Shown: positions 11,005-23,163 of the stretch, piece by piece
Numbering within the stretch: position 1 is the first letter of the stretch
Layout of the letters: the number at the start of each line of letters is the position of its first letter
Source: Trinickia mobilis
GTDB lineage: Bacteria > Pseudomonadota > Gammaproteobacteria > Burkholderiales > Burkholderiaceae
Assembly (NCBI RefSeq): GCF_017315705.1
Contig: NZ_JAFLRF010000009.1
Location: forward strand, 209,450 to 273,449
DNA length: 64,000 nt
Reading direction: 5' to 3'
Notes under the pieces: generated by a model
Seen by the model: only the letters and a program-made list of their open reading frames with translations
Database searches by the model: none
Told to the model about the DNA's origin: nothing
Program-made: the position numbers and the translations under genes

Positions 11005-11327
11005 CGGGCGGTGCGCCCCGTCGGCCGCGCCGCGTAGCGCTCGGCGTGCTCGGTGCAGCAAAAGCGCTGCCCCGCGACGACGACCGACTCGCTTTGCGGC
11101 GTGTGCACGCCGCAAGTGGCACAGCGAACCATCGGCTCGGCGAGTTGCCGCGATTGCGCTTGCGCGCCGCCGGCAGCGCCAGCGTTGCCGCTGTTCGGGC
11201 CGGGCCGGCCGGCCGCGTCGAACGGGCCATTGCGCGGCGCGTCGGCGGCATCGCCCGCGCGCCGCAGTGCCTTCACGAGCCATTGGCCGGCGAAGAACAG
11301 CAGAATTAGAAGAAGAAGTTGTCGCAT
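11001..11327 (-). CDS. Small membrane-anchored zinc-ribbon protein (PP0621 family)
   Basis: This 108-residue protein has one N-terminal transmembrane helix (RQLLLLILLFFAGQWLV, about residues 2-18), a Gly/Asn/Ala-rich linker and a C-terminal Cys cluster (VRCATCGVHTPQSE ... FCCTEHAERYA) that looks like a MYND/TRASH-type zinc ribbon. The family has no known function. It sits between ampD, with a 4-bp overlap, and the CcsA-like gene, 7 bp away, so all three probably form one operon. The ATG at 11327 is the start that gives the membrane anchor. Confidence 0.78.
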   Translation of the reverse strand: MRQLLLLILLFFAGQWLVKALRRAGDAADAPRNGPFDAAGRPGPNSGNAGAAGGAQAQSRQLAEPMVRCATCGVHTPQSESVVVAGQRFCCTEHAERYAARPTGRTAR

Positions 11328-11334
11328 GAAACGG

Positions 11335-12258
11335 TCAAACCACAGGACGGTGCAGCAGCACCTCGAAGACGAAGCGGCTGCCGACATAAGCCAGGAGCAG
11401 CGCCACGAACGACGCCAGCACCCAGCGCGATGCCGCGCGGCCGCGCCAGCCGGACACCTTGCGCGCCGTGAGCAGCGCGCCGAACATCAGCCAGGACAGG
11501 ATCGCGAAGACAGTCTTGTGATCGAGCTTGATCGCGCGATCCACCAGTTGCTCACTAAATAGGATGCCGGACACGAGCGTGAGCGTGAGCAGCACGAAGC
11601 CGGCCGAGATCAGGCGGAACAGCAGCTTTTCGAGCGTGAGAAGCGGCGGCAGCGTATCGAGCCAGCTCGAGAGCCAGTCGCCGTTGGCGCCGCTGCTTCG
11701 GTGCACCGCGCCGCGCATCGCATGCAGGCGCCGCTCGGCAAACAGCATCAGCACCGCGTGCAGCGCGGCGATCGCAAAGAGACCGTACGCGATGTTCGCG
11801 ATCAGGAAATGCAGCTTGAACATCGGCGCGGCCGCATACGACAGCACACGCACACCGCCGAACGCGAGCGGCATCAGCGACGCGACGCAGGCGAGCGGCA
11901 GCACGAGGAGCCGCAGGCCGTCGAGCGGGAAGAAGAAGCTCTCGATCCAGTAGATGCCGGCGCCGAGCCAGAACATCGCGGAGAGTGCGAACGCAAAGCC
12001 GAACACCATCGCGCTCTGCGGAAAGATCGTCGTGTGCAGCAGCAGACCGTGCGCGAGCAGCGCGACAAAGAGCAGCGCCCGCCCCTGCACGCTCATGCCC
12101 GACGCGGCAGACACCGACGCGCGCACCTCCGGGCCCGCCGGCACCCGCGGCACGCTCGAGAGCATCGTTTGCGCCCCGCCGCGCCGATGGGCGCGCCAGC
12201 CTGCGACGGCAAGGCCGCCGTAAAGAAGCGCGGTGAGGGCATACAGTACAATATCCAT
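11335..12258 (-). CDS. CcsA/YpjD-type cytochrome c assembly inner-membrane protein
   Basis: The 307-residue integral membrane protein has about eight hydrophobic segments and the CcsA/HemX domain, including FKLHFLIANIAYGLFAIAALHAV (middle, with a conserved His) and DHKTVFAILSWLMFGALL. CcsA-domain proteins handle haem in cytochrome c maturation, but this short YpjD/CorE-type subgroup has no established role. A soluble insertion of about 35 residues follows the first helix. The gene starts 87 bp from ffh on the opposite strand, and YpjD-ffh divergence is common in proteobacteria. Confidence 0.83.
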   Translation of the reverse strand: MDIVLYALTALLYGGLAVAGWRAHRRGGAQTMLSSVPRVPAGPEVRASVSAASGMSVQGRALLFVALLAHGLLLHTTIFPQSAMVFGFAFALSAMFWLGAGIYWIESFFFPLDGLRLLVLPLACVASLMPLAFGGVRVLSYAAAPMFKLHFLIANIAYGLFAIAALHAVLMLFAERRLHAMRGAVHRSSGANGDWLSSWLDTLPPLLTLEKLLFRLISAGFVLLTLTLVSGILFSEQLVDRAIKLDHKTVFAILSWLMFGALLTARKVSGWRGRAASRWVLASFVALLLAYVGSRFVFEVLLHRPVV

Positions 12259-12345
12259 GTCCGAAGTTTACACTAGGGCCCTCTCCCGCGACGTCTCCCG
12301 TTTCGTCCGCCGCGCGCCAGGTGCCCGCACTGTCCATCGCTCCCC

Positions 12346-13713
12346 ATGCTCGACAATCTCACCCAACGGATGGCGCGCGTCGTCAAGACGCTGCGCGGCG
12401 AAGCCCGGCTCACCGAGGCGAACACGCAGGAGATGCTGCGCGAAGTGCGCCTCGCGCTCCTCGAAGCCGACGTGGCGCTGCCCGTCGTGCGCGAATTCAT
12501 CGCGAAGGTGAAGGAAAAGGCGCTCGGCGAGGAAGTGCTCTCGAGTCTGTCGCCGGGTCAGGCGCTCGTCGGTGTCGTGCAGCGCGAGCTGACCGCCGTG
12601 ATCGGCGGCGACTACGAAGGCAAGGCCGTCGAGCTCGATCTCGCCGTCACACCGCCGGCGATCATCCTGATGGCCGGTCTGCAAGGCGCCGGTAAAACGA
12701 CGACGGTCGGCAAGCTCGCCAAGCTCTTGCGCGAGAAGCACAAGAAGAAGGTGCTCACCGTTTCCTGCGACGTCTACCGCCCTGCCGCAATCGCGCAGTT
12801 GAAGACGGTGACCGAACAGGTCGGCGCCGACTTCTTCCCGTCCGAGCCTGACCAGAAGCCCGTCGACATCGCGCGCGCCGCGGTCGACTGGGCGAAGCGC
12901 CACTACCACGACGTGCTGCTCGTCGATACGGCGGGCCGTCTCGGCATCGACGAACTGATGATGCAGGAGATCAGCGCGCTGCACGCCGAGCTGAAGCCCG
13001 CGGAAACGCTCTTCGTCGTCGACGCGATGCTCGGCCAGGACGCCGTCAACACCGCGAAGGCGTTCAACGACGCGCTACCGCTCACCGGCGTCGTGCTGAC
13101 CAAGCTCGACGGCGACTCGCGCGGCGGCGCGGCGCTGTCAGTGCGTCACGTGACGGGCAAGCCGATCAAGTTCGCCGGTGTCGCGGAAAAGCTCGACGGC
13201 CTCGAAGTGTTCTACCCGGACCGGATGGCGAACCGGATCCTCGGCATGGGCGACATCCTCGCGCTCGTCGAGGAAGCGCAGCGCGGCGTCGACGTTCAAG
13301 CCGCCCAGAAGCTCGCCGACAAGGTCAAGAAAGGCGGCGACTTCGATCTCAACGATTTCCGCGCGCAGTTATCGCAGATGAAGAATATGGGTGGCCTGTC
13401 GTCGCTGATGGACAAGCTGCCCGCGCAGTTCCAGCAAGCCGCGGCCGGCGCCGACATGGGTCAGGCCGAAAAGCAGATGCGCCGCATGGAAGGCATCATC
13501 AATTCGATGACGCCGCAGGAGCGCGCGAAACCCGAGCTCATCAAGGCGACGCGCAAGCGCCGCATCGCGGCGGGCGCAGGCGTCCAGGTGCAGGAAGTGA
13601 ACCGGATGCTGAACCAGTACGAGCAGATGCGCACGATGATGAAGAAGCTGAAGGGCGGCAACCTGCAGAAGATGATGCGCGGCATGAAGGGCATGCTGCC
13701 GGGCATGCGCTGA
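12346..13713 (+). CDS. ffh: Signal recognition particle GTPase Ffh (SRP54)
   Basis: Ffh binds 4.5S RNA and signal sequences of nascent membrane proteins and delivers ribosomes to FtsY at the inner membrane. The 455-residue chain has an N domain (1-90), a G domain with P-loop GLQGAGKTTT (about 107-116), DTAGR (about 191-195) and TKLDGDSRGGAALS, and a C-terminal methionine-rich M domain (about 300-455) with the signal-peptide groove. The start MLDNLTQRMARVVKTL is canonical. No clear terminator follows; hpt begins 145 bp later. Confidence 0.97.
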   Translation: MLDNLTQRMARVVKTLRGEARLTEANTQEMLREVRLALLEADVALPVVREFIAKVKEKALGEEVLSSLSPGQALVGVVQRELTAVIGGDYEGKAVELDLAVTPPAIILMAGLQGAGKTTTVGKLAKLLREKHKKKVLTVSCDVYRPAAIAQLKTVTEQVGADFFPSEPDQKPVDIARAAVDWAKRHYHDVLLVDTAGRLGIDELMMQEISALHAELKPAETLFVVDAMLGQDAVNTAKAFNDALPLTGVVLTKLDGDSRGGAALSVRHVTGKPIKFAGVAEKLDGLEVFYPDRMANRILGMGDILALVEEAQRGVDVQAAQKLADKVKKGGDFDLNDFRAQLSQMKNMGGLSSLMDKLPAQFQQAAAGADMGQAEKQMRRMEGIINSMTPQERAKPELIKATRKRRIAAGAGVQVQEVNRMLNQYEQMRTMMKKLKGGNLQKMMRGMKGMLPGMR

Positions 13714-13858
13714 TCGGTCCGTTCGAGGCGGCGGAAGGCGGTCGAAACAGCGCCGTCTCCTGGCCGTCGCCCAGGATGGTGACGCACGGGATTATGCTGT
13801 AGCGTGCGCCGCCGTTCTCTCCCACACTAATGTATACAGACACTGTCCGTCAGACGTC

Positions 13859-14410
13859 ATGAATCGCGAAGAAGCTCTCCACATTTTCCGCCACTCCGAA
13901 GAGATCGTATCGGCCGCCGAGGTCGATGCGTCGATCGAGAAGATGGCGCAGGCCATCCGCACCGAAATGAGCGAGGACTTCCCGCTCGTACTGTCGGTGA
14001 TGGGCGGCGCGGCGGTGTTCACCGGCATGCTGCTGCCGCACCTCGACTTCCCGCTCGAGTTCGACTACATCCACCTGACCCGCTACCGCAACACCACGAA
14101 GGGCGGCAGCGACATGCAGTGGCGCGTCGCGCCGGCGGAGTCGGTGAAGGATCGCGTCGTACTCGTGCTCGACGATATCCTCGACGAAGGCGAGACGATG
14201 GCCGCGATCCGCGACCGCATTCTGGCGATGGGCGCGAAGCGCTTCCTGTCGGCCGTGCTGTGCGAGAAGCTGATTCAGAAGGACAAGCCGCTGCGCCCCA
14301 ACTTCTGCGGCTTCGAAGTGCCCGACCGCTACGTGTTCGGCTGCGGGATGGACGCGAAGGGCTACTGGCGCAACCTGCCGACGATCCGCGCGCTGACCGA
14401 CGGCGCGTGA
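13859..14410 (+). CDS. hpt: Hypoxanthine-guanine phosphoribosyltransferase
   Basis: The 183-residue type I phosphoribosyltransferase salvages purine bases to nucleotides using PRPP. The PRPP-binding loop is VVLVLDDILDEGETM (about residues 101-115), and the N-terminal MGGAAVFTGMLLPHL carries the other substrate contact. Burkholderiales relatives of this length are annotated hypoxanthine-guanine phosphoribosyltransferase; base preference cannot be fixed by sequence. The gene ends at a terminator shared with the convergent MarC-family gene. Confidence 0.88.
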   Translation: MNREEALHIFRHSEEIVSAAEVDASIEKMAQAIRTEMSEDFPLVLSVMGGAAVFTGMLLPHLDFPLEFDYIHLTRYRNTTKGGSDMQWRVAPAESVKDRVVLVLDDILDEGETMAAIRDRILAMGAKRFLSAVLCEKLIQKDKPLRPNFCGFEVPDRYVFGCGMDAKGYWRNLPTIRALTDGA

Positions 14411-14450
14411 CGCGCTCCCGCCGAGCGCTCTCGCAGTGATTCAGCTCAAT

Positions 14451-14479
14451 AAAAAAGCGGCCCGCCGGCCGCTTTTTTT
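14451..14479. terminator. Bidirectional terminator, hpt / MarC-family gene
   Basis: An AAGCGGCC / GGCCGCTT stem with a 4-base loop is flanked by an A run on the left and a T run on the right, so it can end both convergent transcripts. Confidence 0.9.
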
Positions 14480-14514
14480 CGTCTCCGCCCTGCGCCAAAT
14501 CACGGCGCGTCCGG

Positions 14515-15117
14515 CTAGAGCTGATGCACGAAGACTCGAATCCCGCCCAAGATCATCTCGACCGAGATCGCGACCAGCACCAGCCCCATCAACCGCTCGA
14601 ACGCCATCACGGTACGCTCGCCGAGCCACTGCTGAATCCGCTCCGCGAGCACCAGCGCCGCCGCGCACACGATCATCGTCACCGTCAGCGCGCTGATCCA
14701 CTCAGGCACCTGCCCCGGAGATTGCGAAGTCAGCAGCATGACCGTTGCGAGCGCCGACGGGCCAGCCAGTGCGGGGATCGCGAGCGGCACGATAAACGGC
14801 TCGCCGCCCGCGCGCGGATCGTTGCCGAGCGCCCCATCCGGATGCGGGAAGACCATCCGCAGCGCGATCAGGAAAAGCACGATCCCGCCGCCGATGCGCA
14901 ACGACAGATCGGTCAGATGCATCATCCGCAAGAAGCGGTCGCCGATCACCATGAAGATCAGGAGGATCACAAATGCGATCGCCACTTCCCGCAGAATCAC
15001 CTTGACCCGCCGATCCTGCGGCACGTTCTTCAGCGCGGAGATGAAGAGCGGAATGTTGCCGAGCGGATCGGTGATCAGAAGCAGCAGAACCGTCGCCGAC
15101 AAAAAGTTGTATTCCAA
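14515..15117 (-). CDS. MarC-family integral membrane protein
   Basis: The 200-residue protein has six predicted transmembrane helices and the family's TDPLGNIPLFISAL motif after helix 1 and LAIPALAGPSALATVML in the middle. MarC proteins (UPF0056) were once linked to multiple antibiotic resistance, but that link was withdrawn and the function is unknown. It lies 12 bp downstream of proS on the same strand and is probably co-transcribed with it. Confidence 0.88.
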   Translation of the reverse strand: MEYNFLSATVLLLLITDPLGNIPLFISALKNVPQDRRVKVILREVAIAFVILLIFMVIGDRFLRMMHLTDLSLRIGGGIVLFLIALRMVFPHPDGALGNDPRAGGEPFIVPLAIPALAGPSALATVMLLTSQSPGQVPEWISALTVTMIVCAAALVLAERIQQWLGERTVMAFERLMGLVLVAISVEMILGGIRVFVHQL

Positions 15118-15129
15118 CGCGGCACTCGG

Positions 15130-16866
<1,737 letters not shown>

Positions 16867-17096
16867 TCAAAATTTTCCAAAAACGGCGGCCCTGGGCGAG
16901 CCGCCCGAAAGAAGTAGAACGTATGAGTATAGGTGATAGGGTCGCAGCGGCTTTACGGGGCCACATGAGGCAAGGTGCAGCAGCGGCACCGTGTATGCCG
17001 GATTGCCAGACAAATCTTGAGTCTGCTCTCGGCACGCACCTTGCTGCAAATCGGCCCGTCCTGGTGCATGGCGGTGCGTAAGACCCGTTATCTGTT

Positions 17097-17102
17097 TATA
17101 AT
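17097..17102 (+). promoter_or_regulatory. -10 element ahead of rppH
   Basis: A perfect TATAAT lies 33 bp upstream of the rppH start. No convincing -35 is seen at 16-18 bp, so only the -10 is reported. Confidence 0.5.
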
Positions 17103-17135
17103 CAAAGCAATTTTAAAGGATTCGAAGGTGGTTGT

Positions 17136-17834
17136 ATGCTGGATCGTGAAGGCTTTCGCCCGAACGTCGGCATCATCCTCTTGAACGCGCACAACGAGGT
17201 GTTTTGGGGTAAGCGGCTGCGTGAACATTCCTGGCAATTTCCGCAAGGGGGCATCAAGTACGGTGAGACCCCCATGCAAGCGATGTATCGGGAGTTACAC
17301 GAGGAAACCGGCTTGCTTCCGGAGCACGTCAAGATCATCGGTCGCACGCGCGACTGGCTGCGTTATGAGGTGCCGGACAAGTTCATCAAGCGTGAAGTAC
17401 GCGGTCATTACCGCGGGCAGAAGCAGATCTGGTTTCTGCTGCGGATGATCGGACGCGATTGCGATATTTGCTTGCGCGCAACCGATCACCCGGAGTTCGA
17501 CGCTTGGCGCTGGAACGAGTACTGGGTACCGCTCGACGCGGTGATCGAGTTCAAGAGAGATGTGTATCAGTTGGCGTTGACGGAGTTGTCGCGGTTCCTG
17601 CGCCGGCCGGCACCGCGAGCGGAGAGGCCGCGCGGGCACCATGGCCAACGGTATCCGCGCATTGCGGCCTCGGTGACGGCGTCGGCGATGGGAACCGTCG
17701 CGCAGGTGACGATCGAAGCGACGATCGAGACCATGGGTTCTGCCGGCACGGTCAACTCGATAGGCTCGGAGGACGGCGCAGATTGCCTGTCACCCGAAGC
17801 TTCCGACGAGCAAACGCGCATTCTGCGCGGGTAA
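17136..17834 (+). CDS. rppH: RNA pyrophosphohydrolase RppH (Nudix)
   Basis: RppH removes pyrophosphate from mRNA 5' ends and so triggers RNase E-dependent decay. The Nudix box is [23 protein letters not shown] (about residues 38-60), and the RppH-type start [17 protein letters not shown] and WQFPQGG are present. At 232 residues it is about 70 longer than E. coli RppH. The extra C-terminal part (after about residue 160) is Arg/Pro- then Thr/Ser/Ala-rich, probably disordered, as in other Burkholderiales. The start has GAAGGTGG upstream. Confidence 0.95.
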   Translation: MLDREGFRPNVGIILLNAHNEVFWGKRLREHSWQFPQGGIKYGETPMQAMYRELHEETGLLPEHVKIIGRTRDWLRYEVPDKFIKREVRGHYRGQKQIWFLLRMIGRDCDICLRATDHPEFDAWRWNEYWVPLDAVIEFKRDVYQLALTELSRFLRRPAPRAERPRGHHGQRYPRIAASVTASAMGTVAQVTIEATIETMGSAGTVNSIGSEDGADCLSPEASDEQTRILRG

Positions 17835-17871
17835 TCGACACGCGGCGGCTTTACCGCCTATGCCGCAACCG

Positions 17872-17911
17872 CGGGCGCTGAGCCGTTCACACGGCATCGC
17901 GCCCGTTTTTT
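17872..17911 (+). terminator. Intrinsic terminator after rppH
   Basis: Arms beginning CGGGCGC and ending GCGCCCG, with an inner GCCG/CGGC stem, are followed by six T. It lies just before the CNP1-like gene, whose ribosome-binding site directly follows the T run. Confidence 0.75.
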
Positions 17912-17924
17912 CGAGGATGTCATA

Positions 17925-18476
17925 TTGAAAGCGATTGCTCTCGCCGCGGCCTGCGCTGCCGCCGGCGCCCTACTGGCGGGCTGCTCGAATACGCCCAGCA
18001 ACAAGGACGACAGCGCCTTCACCTATCTGCTCGACCGCAAGGGGAACTGGGTCGAAAACAAGGTCGACACCTTGCCGCCGCTGCCGCAAGCGGGCGACCT
18101 GCTGTCGTTCGACGTGTCGCAAAACACGCCGCTGAAATTCTCCATCGATTCGAAGTCGCTGACGGTGGGTTCGGACGGGGTCGTGCGCTATACGGTCGTG
18201 GTGACGAGTCCGGCAGGCGCGCGCAACGTCAACTACGAAGGAATTCGTTGCGATACGTACGAGTGGCGCCTCTACGCAGGACTGAACGCGGACCACGACG
18301 ACTGGGACCGCTCAGTGGCGAACTCGTGGCAACGCATCGAGAACGGCAACCTGAATGCGTACCAGGCGTCGCTCTATCAGGACTACTTCTGCGAGAACAA
18401 GTTGCCGACCGGTTCGGCGAAGACGATCGTCAACAACATCCGCATGAGGCGCATCGCCTCGGACGGCGTCCGCTGA
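17925..18476 (+). CDS. CNP1-like family lipoprotein
   Basis: This 183-residue protein carries a lipoprotein signal peptide (KAIALAAACAAAGALLAGC, lipidated Cys20) and the CNP1-like domain, with a pair of Cys residues (IRCDTYEWRLY and QDYFCENKLPTGSAKTIVNNIR) that may form a disulfide in the periplasm. The family is confined largely to betaproteobacteria and has no known function. The start is TTG, supported by GAGGA eight bases upstream and by the complete signal peptide it produces. Confidence 0.82.
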   Translation: MKAIALAAACAAAGALLAGCSNTPSNKDDSAFTYLLDRKGNWVENKVDTLPPLPQAGDLLSFDVSQNTPLKFSIDSKSLTVGSDGVVRYTVVVTSPAGARNVNYEGIRCDTYEWRLYAGLNADHDDWDRSVANSWQRIENGNLNAYQASLYQDYFCENKLPTGSAKTIVNNIRMRRIASDGVR

Positions 18477-18504
18477 CGCGCGAGCGCCCCAGCGCGACCA
18501 CAAA

Positions 18505-18533
18505 AGAGCCCGCTGTCGATCAGCGGCTTTTTT
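18505..18533. terminator. Terminator between convergent CNP1-like gene and proB
   Basis: A CCGCTG / CAGCGG stem with outer GC pairs, preceded by A residues and followed by six T, lies between the two stops. Confidence 0.7.
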
Positions 18534-18558
18534 CGCGCGTCCGACTTAGGCGCTCGAC

Positions 18559-19677
18559 TCAAACGAGCACGAGATTGTCTCGGTGAATCAACTCGGGCTC
18601 GAGCATATAGCCGAGGATCGACTCGATCTCGGTGCTCGGCTTGCGAAGGATCAGCTTCGCTTCGGCGCTGCTGTAGTTCGTGAGCCCGCGCGCGACTTCG
18701 CGGCCTGCGGCGTTCAAGCAGGCGATCACTTCGCCGCGCGCAAACGCGCCCTGCACGTCGACAACGCCGATCGGCAGCAAGCTCTTGCCGCCCACGGTGA
18801 GCTTCTCGACCGCGCCGTCGTCGATCACGACGTGCCCGCGCACTTGCAGATGGTCGGCCATCCATTGCTTGCGGGCGGCCATGCGCGCCGTTCGCGCGAT
18901 CAATTGCGTGCCGATCGCCTCGCCAGCGGCCAGCCGGGCCAGCACCTCGGTTTCGCGCCCGCTCGCGATCACGGTGTCGGCGCCGCTGTGCGCTGCGCGC
19001 TTCGCGGCGAGGATCTTCGTCAGCATCCCGCCCCGGCCGATGCTCGACCCCGCGCCGCCAGCCATCGCCTCCAGTTCCGGTGAGCCCGCGTCGGCCTGCT
19101 CGACCAGCGTTGCGTTCGGGTCCTTGCGCGGATCGGCCGTGTAAAGGCCTCGCTGATCGGTGAGAATGACCAGTGCGTCGCCTTCGATCAGGTTCGCCAC
19201 GAGCGCGCCGAGCGTGTCGTTATCGCCGAACTTGATTTCGTCGGTGACGACGGTGTCGTTCTCGTTGATGATCGGTACGACGCCGAGGCGCAGCAGCGTC
19301 AACAGCGTCGAGCGCGCGTTCAGATAGCGTTCGCGGTCGGCCAGATCCGCGTGGGTCAGCAGAATTTGCGCCGTGCGGATCGAATGCTCGGCGAAGCGGC
19401 TCTCGTACACCTGCGCGAGCCCCATCTGGCCGACAGCGGCGGCGGCCTGCAACTCGTCGATTTCACGCGGGCGCTTGGTCCAGCCGAGGCGCTGCATCCC
19501 TTCGGCAATCGCGCCCGAACTGACGAGCACCACTTCCTTGCCTTGCGCGCGCAATTGCGCGATTTGCGCAGCCCAGCGGCCGATGGCCGCGTGATCGAGA
19601 CCGCGCCCGTCGTTCGTCACGAGACTGGACCCTACTTTCACTACCAAACGTTTCGAATCGGCGATGACAGAACGCAT
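18559..19677 (-). CDS. proB: Glutamate 5-kinase
   Basis: ProB phosphorylates glutamate in the first step of proline synthesis and is feedback-inhibited by proline. The 372-residue protein has an amino-acid-kinase domain ([14 protein letters not shown] near the start, [42 protein letters not shown]) and a C-terminal PUA domain (about 280-372). The ATG at 19677 is chosen because it begins normal ProB sequence; an upstream in-frame start would add only eight unlike residues. obgE lies 80 bp upstream, as in related genomes. Confidence 0.96.
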   Translation of the reverse strand: MRSVIADSKRLVVKVGSSLVTNDGRGLDHAAIGRWAAQIAQLRAQGKEVVLVSSGAIAEGMQRLGWTKRPREIDELQAAAAVGQMGLAQVYESRFAEHSIRTAQILLTHADLADRERYLNARSTLLTLLRLGVVPIINENDTVVTDEIKFGDNDTLGALVANLIEGDALVILTDQRGLYTADPRKDPNATLVEQADAGSPELEAMAGGAGSSIGRGGMLTKILAAKRAAHSGADTVIASGRETEVLARLAAGEAIGTQLIARTARMAARKQWMADHLQVRGHVVIDDGAVEKLTVGGKSLLPIGVVDVQGAFARGEVIACLNAAGREVARGLTNYSSAEAKLILRKPSTEIESILGYMLEPELIHRDNLVLV

Positions 19678-19757
19678 CGTGCGCGGTCTCCAGTAATGCA
19701 TCGATGGCGCGATAGCCCGCCGTTCGACGCGGCATGCGAATGAAGGATGAGTCGAGC

Positions 19758-20906
<1,149 letters not shown>

Positions 20907-20973
20907 CTATTTTGCCGCGCCCTGCGAGCGTTGACCAATCGGCCGAACCGCCAATACGCGCAGTTACGCCAAT

Positions 20974-21006
20974 AAAAAAGGCCCCGCAAACATCGCGGGG
21001 CCTTTG
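20974..21006 (-). terminator. Intrinsic terminator after rpmA
   Basis: On the minus strand a perfect AAAGGCCCCGC / GCGGGGCCTTT stem with a 7-base loop is followed by a T run, 31 bp past the rpmA stop. Confidence 0.92.
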
Positions 21007-21037
21007 TTCCGGTCGGTTCCGCCGTGTCTGAGTAAGC

Positions 21038-21301
21038 TCAGACCGCAGCCGGAATCACGTTGACCAGATGCTTCTTGCCGGCGCCTTTCGTCGTGAACTT
21101 GACGTGGCCGTCCGTCAGCGCGAACAAGGTGTGATCCTTGCCGATGCCGACGTTATCGCCCGGGTGCATACGCGTACCGCGTTGACGCACGATGATGCCG
21201 CCCGCGTTGATCGCTTGGCCGCCATAGACCTTGACGCCGAGGCGCTTCGACTCGGAATCGCGGCCGTTGCGGGAAGACCCGCCTGCTTTTTTGTGTGCCA
21301 T
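21038..21301 (-). CDS. rpmA: 50S ribosomal protein L27
   Basis: The 87-residue protein starts [24 protein letters not shown], the characteristic L27 N-terminus that reaches the peptidyl-transferase centre. It lacks the cleaved N-terminal extension of Firmicutes. It lies 24 bp after rplU, in the standard rplU-rpmA-obgE order. Confidence 0.98.
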   Translation of the reverse strand: MAHKKAGGSSRNGRDSESKRLGVKVYGGQAINAGGIIVRQRGTRMHPGDNVGIGKDHTLFALTDGHVKFTTKGAGKKHLVNVIPAAV

Positions 21302-21325
21302 CTGATTGCTCCTTGACCGGTGCGC

Positions 21326-21637
21326 TTACGCGTTGATCGCGTCGATGCGCAGTTCGGTGTAGTTCTGGCGGTGGCCGCCGTGCTTTTGGTAGTGCTTCCG
21401 GCGACGCATCTTGAAGATGGTCACTTTGGCATGACGACCGTGGGAGACGACGGTAGCCTTGACGGAAGCCCCACTCACCAGCGGCGTACCGAACTTAATC
21501 GATTCGCCTTCGCCTACTGCGAGAACCTGGTCGAGCGTGATTTCAGCGTCAATGTCTGCCGGTATCTGTTCTACTTTAAGTTTTTCGCCAACGGCAACCT
21601 TGTACTGCTTGCCGCCGGTTTTTATGACCGCGTACAT
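21326..21637 (-). CDS. rplU: 50S ribosomal protein L21
   Basis: The 103-residue protein binds 23S rRNA in the large subunit. [25 protein letters not shown] is a standard L21 start and [24 protein letters not shown] its basic signature. The start at 21637 is preferred over an upstream in-frame codon because it matches the family's usual 103 residues. A near-consensus promoter is 66 bp upstream. Confidence 0.98.
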   Translation of the reverse strand: MYAVIKTGGKQYKVAVGEKLKVEQIPADIDAEITLDQVLAVGEGESIKFGTPLVSGASVKATVVSHGRHAKVTIFKMRRRKHYQKHGGHRQNYTELRIDAINA

Positions 21638-21702
21638 TGAGAACCTCACTCTGTGTTCATTTTTCCGATTTCCCACGTGCATAGCGCGCGCGGAAACCTG
21701 TG

Positions 21703-21731
21703 ATTATACATAGAGTTAGCTTCGCGGTCAA
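21703..21731 (-). promoter_or_regulatory. rplU-rpmA promoter
   Basis: On the minus strand TTGACC and TATAAT are separated by exactly 17 bp, one mismatch from sigma70 consensus in total. This fits strong growth-related expression of ribosomal proteins. Confidence 0.9.
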
Positions 21732-21862
21732 AACTCGCCGTTGATCGACGCTGCGGCGCGGCGCGACGGCGCGACGCAGCGGCAGGCGCGCCAAGCCGGC
21801 CGATCGGCCGAGGATGCGCTCTCGCCCCACCGGCCGACTCACGGCGCGCGGGCGATTCGCCT

Positions 21863-21868
21863 TATAAT
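21863..21868 (+). promoter_or_regulatory. -10 element ahead of ispB
   Basis: A perfect TATAAT lies 27 bp upstream of the ispB start; no good -35 is visible. Confidence 0.5.
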
Positions 21869-21894
21869 CCGCGGCACTACCCATATTTTTCATC

Positions 21895-22887
21895 ATGTCG
21901 TCGACCGCCACCTCTCCCCCCAGCGCCGCCACCCTGCTTGCTCCGATCGCCCAGGACATGGAGCAGGTGAACCGGGTGATCCGGCACCGTTTGGCCTCCG
22001 AGGTGATGCTGATCAACCAGATCTCGGAATACATCATCGGCGCCGGCGGCAAGCGGCTGCGCCCTGCGCTGCTACTTTTGGTCGCCCGCGCGCTCGGCGA
22101 CGCGACCGGCCACCGGCATGAACTCGCTGCCGTCGTCGAATTCATCCACACCGCGACGCTTCTGCATGACGATGTCGTCGATGAATCGGACTTGCGGCGC
22201 GGCCGCAAGACGGCCAACGCGCTGTTCGGCAACGCAGCAAGCGTGCTGGTCGGCGATTTCCTGTATTCGCGCTCGTTCCAGATGATGGTGGGCGTCGGCA
22301 AGATGCGCGTGATGGAAATCCTCTCGGAAGCGACCAACATCATTTCCGAAGGCGAAGTGCTGCAGTTGCTCAACATGCACGATGCCGACGTCGACGAATC
22401 GCGCTATATGCAGGTCATCCGCTACAAGACCGCCAAGCTCTTCGAGGCCGCAGCCCAGCTTGGCGCCGTGCTCTCGGGCGCCGACGCCACGATCGAAGCG
22501 GCAGCCGCGGAATTCGGCCGCCGGATCGGCACGGCGTTCCAGATCATGGACGACTGGCTCGACTACACCGGCACGCCGGAGTCGATGGGCAAGAATGCCG
22601 GCGACGATCTGCGCGAAGGCAAGCCCACGCTGCCGCTCATTTACTTGATCGAACGCGGCACGCCCGAGCAGTCGGCGCTGGCGCGCGAAGCGATCGAGCA
22701 AGGCGGCACAGCCCGTTTCGAGACGATTTTTGAAGCGATCACGCGCTCCGGCGCGCTCGATCACACGCTTCAAAGCGCCCGCCAGGAAGCACAGGCAGCC
22801 GCGGCGGCAATTTCGTCGTTTCCGGATTCCATATACAAAGAAAGCCTGCTAGAATTATGCTCTTACTCGACGACGAGGCAGTCTTAA
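21895..22887 (+). CDS. ispB: Octaprenyl diphosphate synthase
   Basis: IspB extends farnesyl diphosphate with isopentenyl diphosphate to make the C40 side chain of ubiquinone-8. The 330-residue trans-prenyltransferase has the first Asp-rich motif in LLHDDVVDESDLRRGRKTAN (about residues 89-108) and the second in QIMDDWLDYTG (about 217-227). Exact chain length is inferred from family and phylogeny rather than read from sequence. The quinone link agrees with coq7 at 56460. The tRNA-Pro gene follows 30 bp later. Confidence 0.93.
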   Translation: MSSTATSPPSAATLLAPIAQDMEQVNRVIRHRLASEVMLINQISEYIIGAGGKRLRPALLLLVARALGDATGHRHELAAVVEFIHTATLLHDDVVDESDLRRGRKTANALFGNAASVLVGDFLYSRSFQMMVGVGKMRVMEILSEATNIISEGEVLQLLNMHDADVDESRYMQVIRYKTAKLFEAAAQLGAVLSGADATIEAAAAEFGRRIGTAFQIMDDWLDYTGTPESMGKNAGDDLREGKPTLPLIYLIERGTPEQSALAREAIEQGGTARFETIFEAITRSGALDHTLQSARQEAQAAAAAISSFPDSIYKESLLELCSYSTTRQS

Positions 22888-22917
22888 ATGAGACTGAATG
22901 GTCGCCGGAGTCCAAAT

Positions 22918-22994
22918 CGGGGTGTAGCTTAGCCTGGTAGAGCGCTACGTTCGGGACGTAGAGGCCGGAGGTTCGAATCCTCTCACCCCGACCA
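22918..22994 (+). tRNA. tRNA-Pro (anticodon CGG)
   Basis: The 77-nt cloverleaf is complete: acceptor CGGGGTG / CACCCCG, D arm with AGCCTGGTAGAGC, anticodon stem CTACG / CGTAG with loop TTCGGGA (anticodon CGG), T arm GGAGG-TTCGAAT-CCTC, discriminator A and encoded CCA. It reads Pro codon CCG, much used in this GC-rich genome. No integrase or duplicated 3' end is seen next to it. Confidence 0.97.
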
Positions 22995-23001
22995 GATTTT
23001 G

Positions 23002-23033
23002 AAAAACCGCGCACGCGTTGCGCGGTTTTTTTT
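23002..23033 (+). terminator. Intrinsic terminator after tRNA-Pro
   Basis: AAAAACCGCGC / GCGCGGTTTTT around a short loop is followed by further T residues, starting 8 bp after the tRNA CCA end. Confidence 0.93.
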
Positions 23034-23163
23034 CGCCCAGCGGGCTCGCGCTCCCTTAGCCGCAACGGCGTCGCAGCGCATCGCCCGCGCTGGCCGTTCG
23101 GCCGATTTGGCTCGCCACCCTGCTCTGCTATATTCTCGCCATCCCCTCTTTCCTCGACACCGC

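Noticed and set aside
22918..22994. tRNA-Pro as an integration site of a mobile element
   Set aside because: No integrase, no duplicated 3' tRNA end, and ordinary housekeeping genes on both sides.
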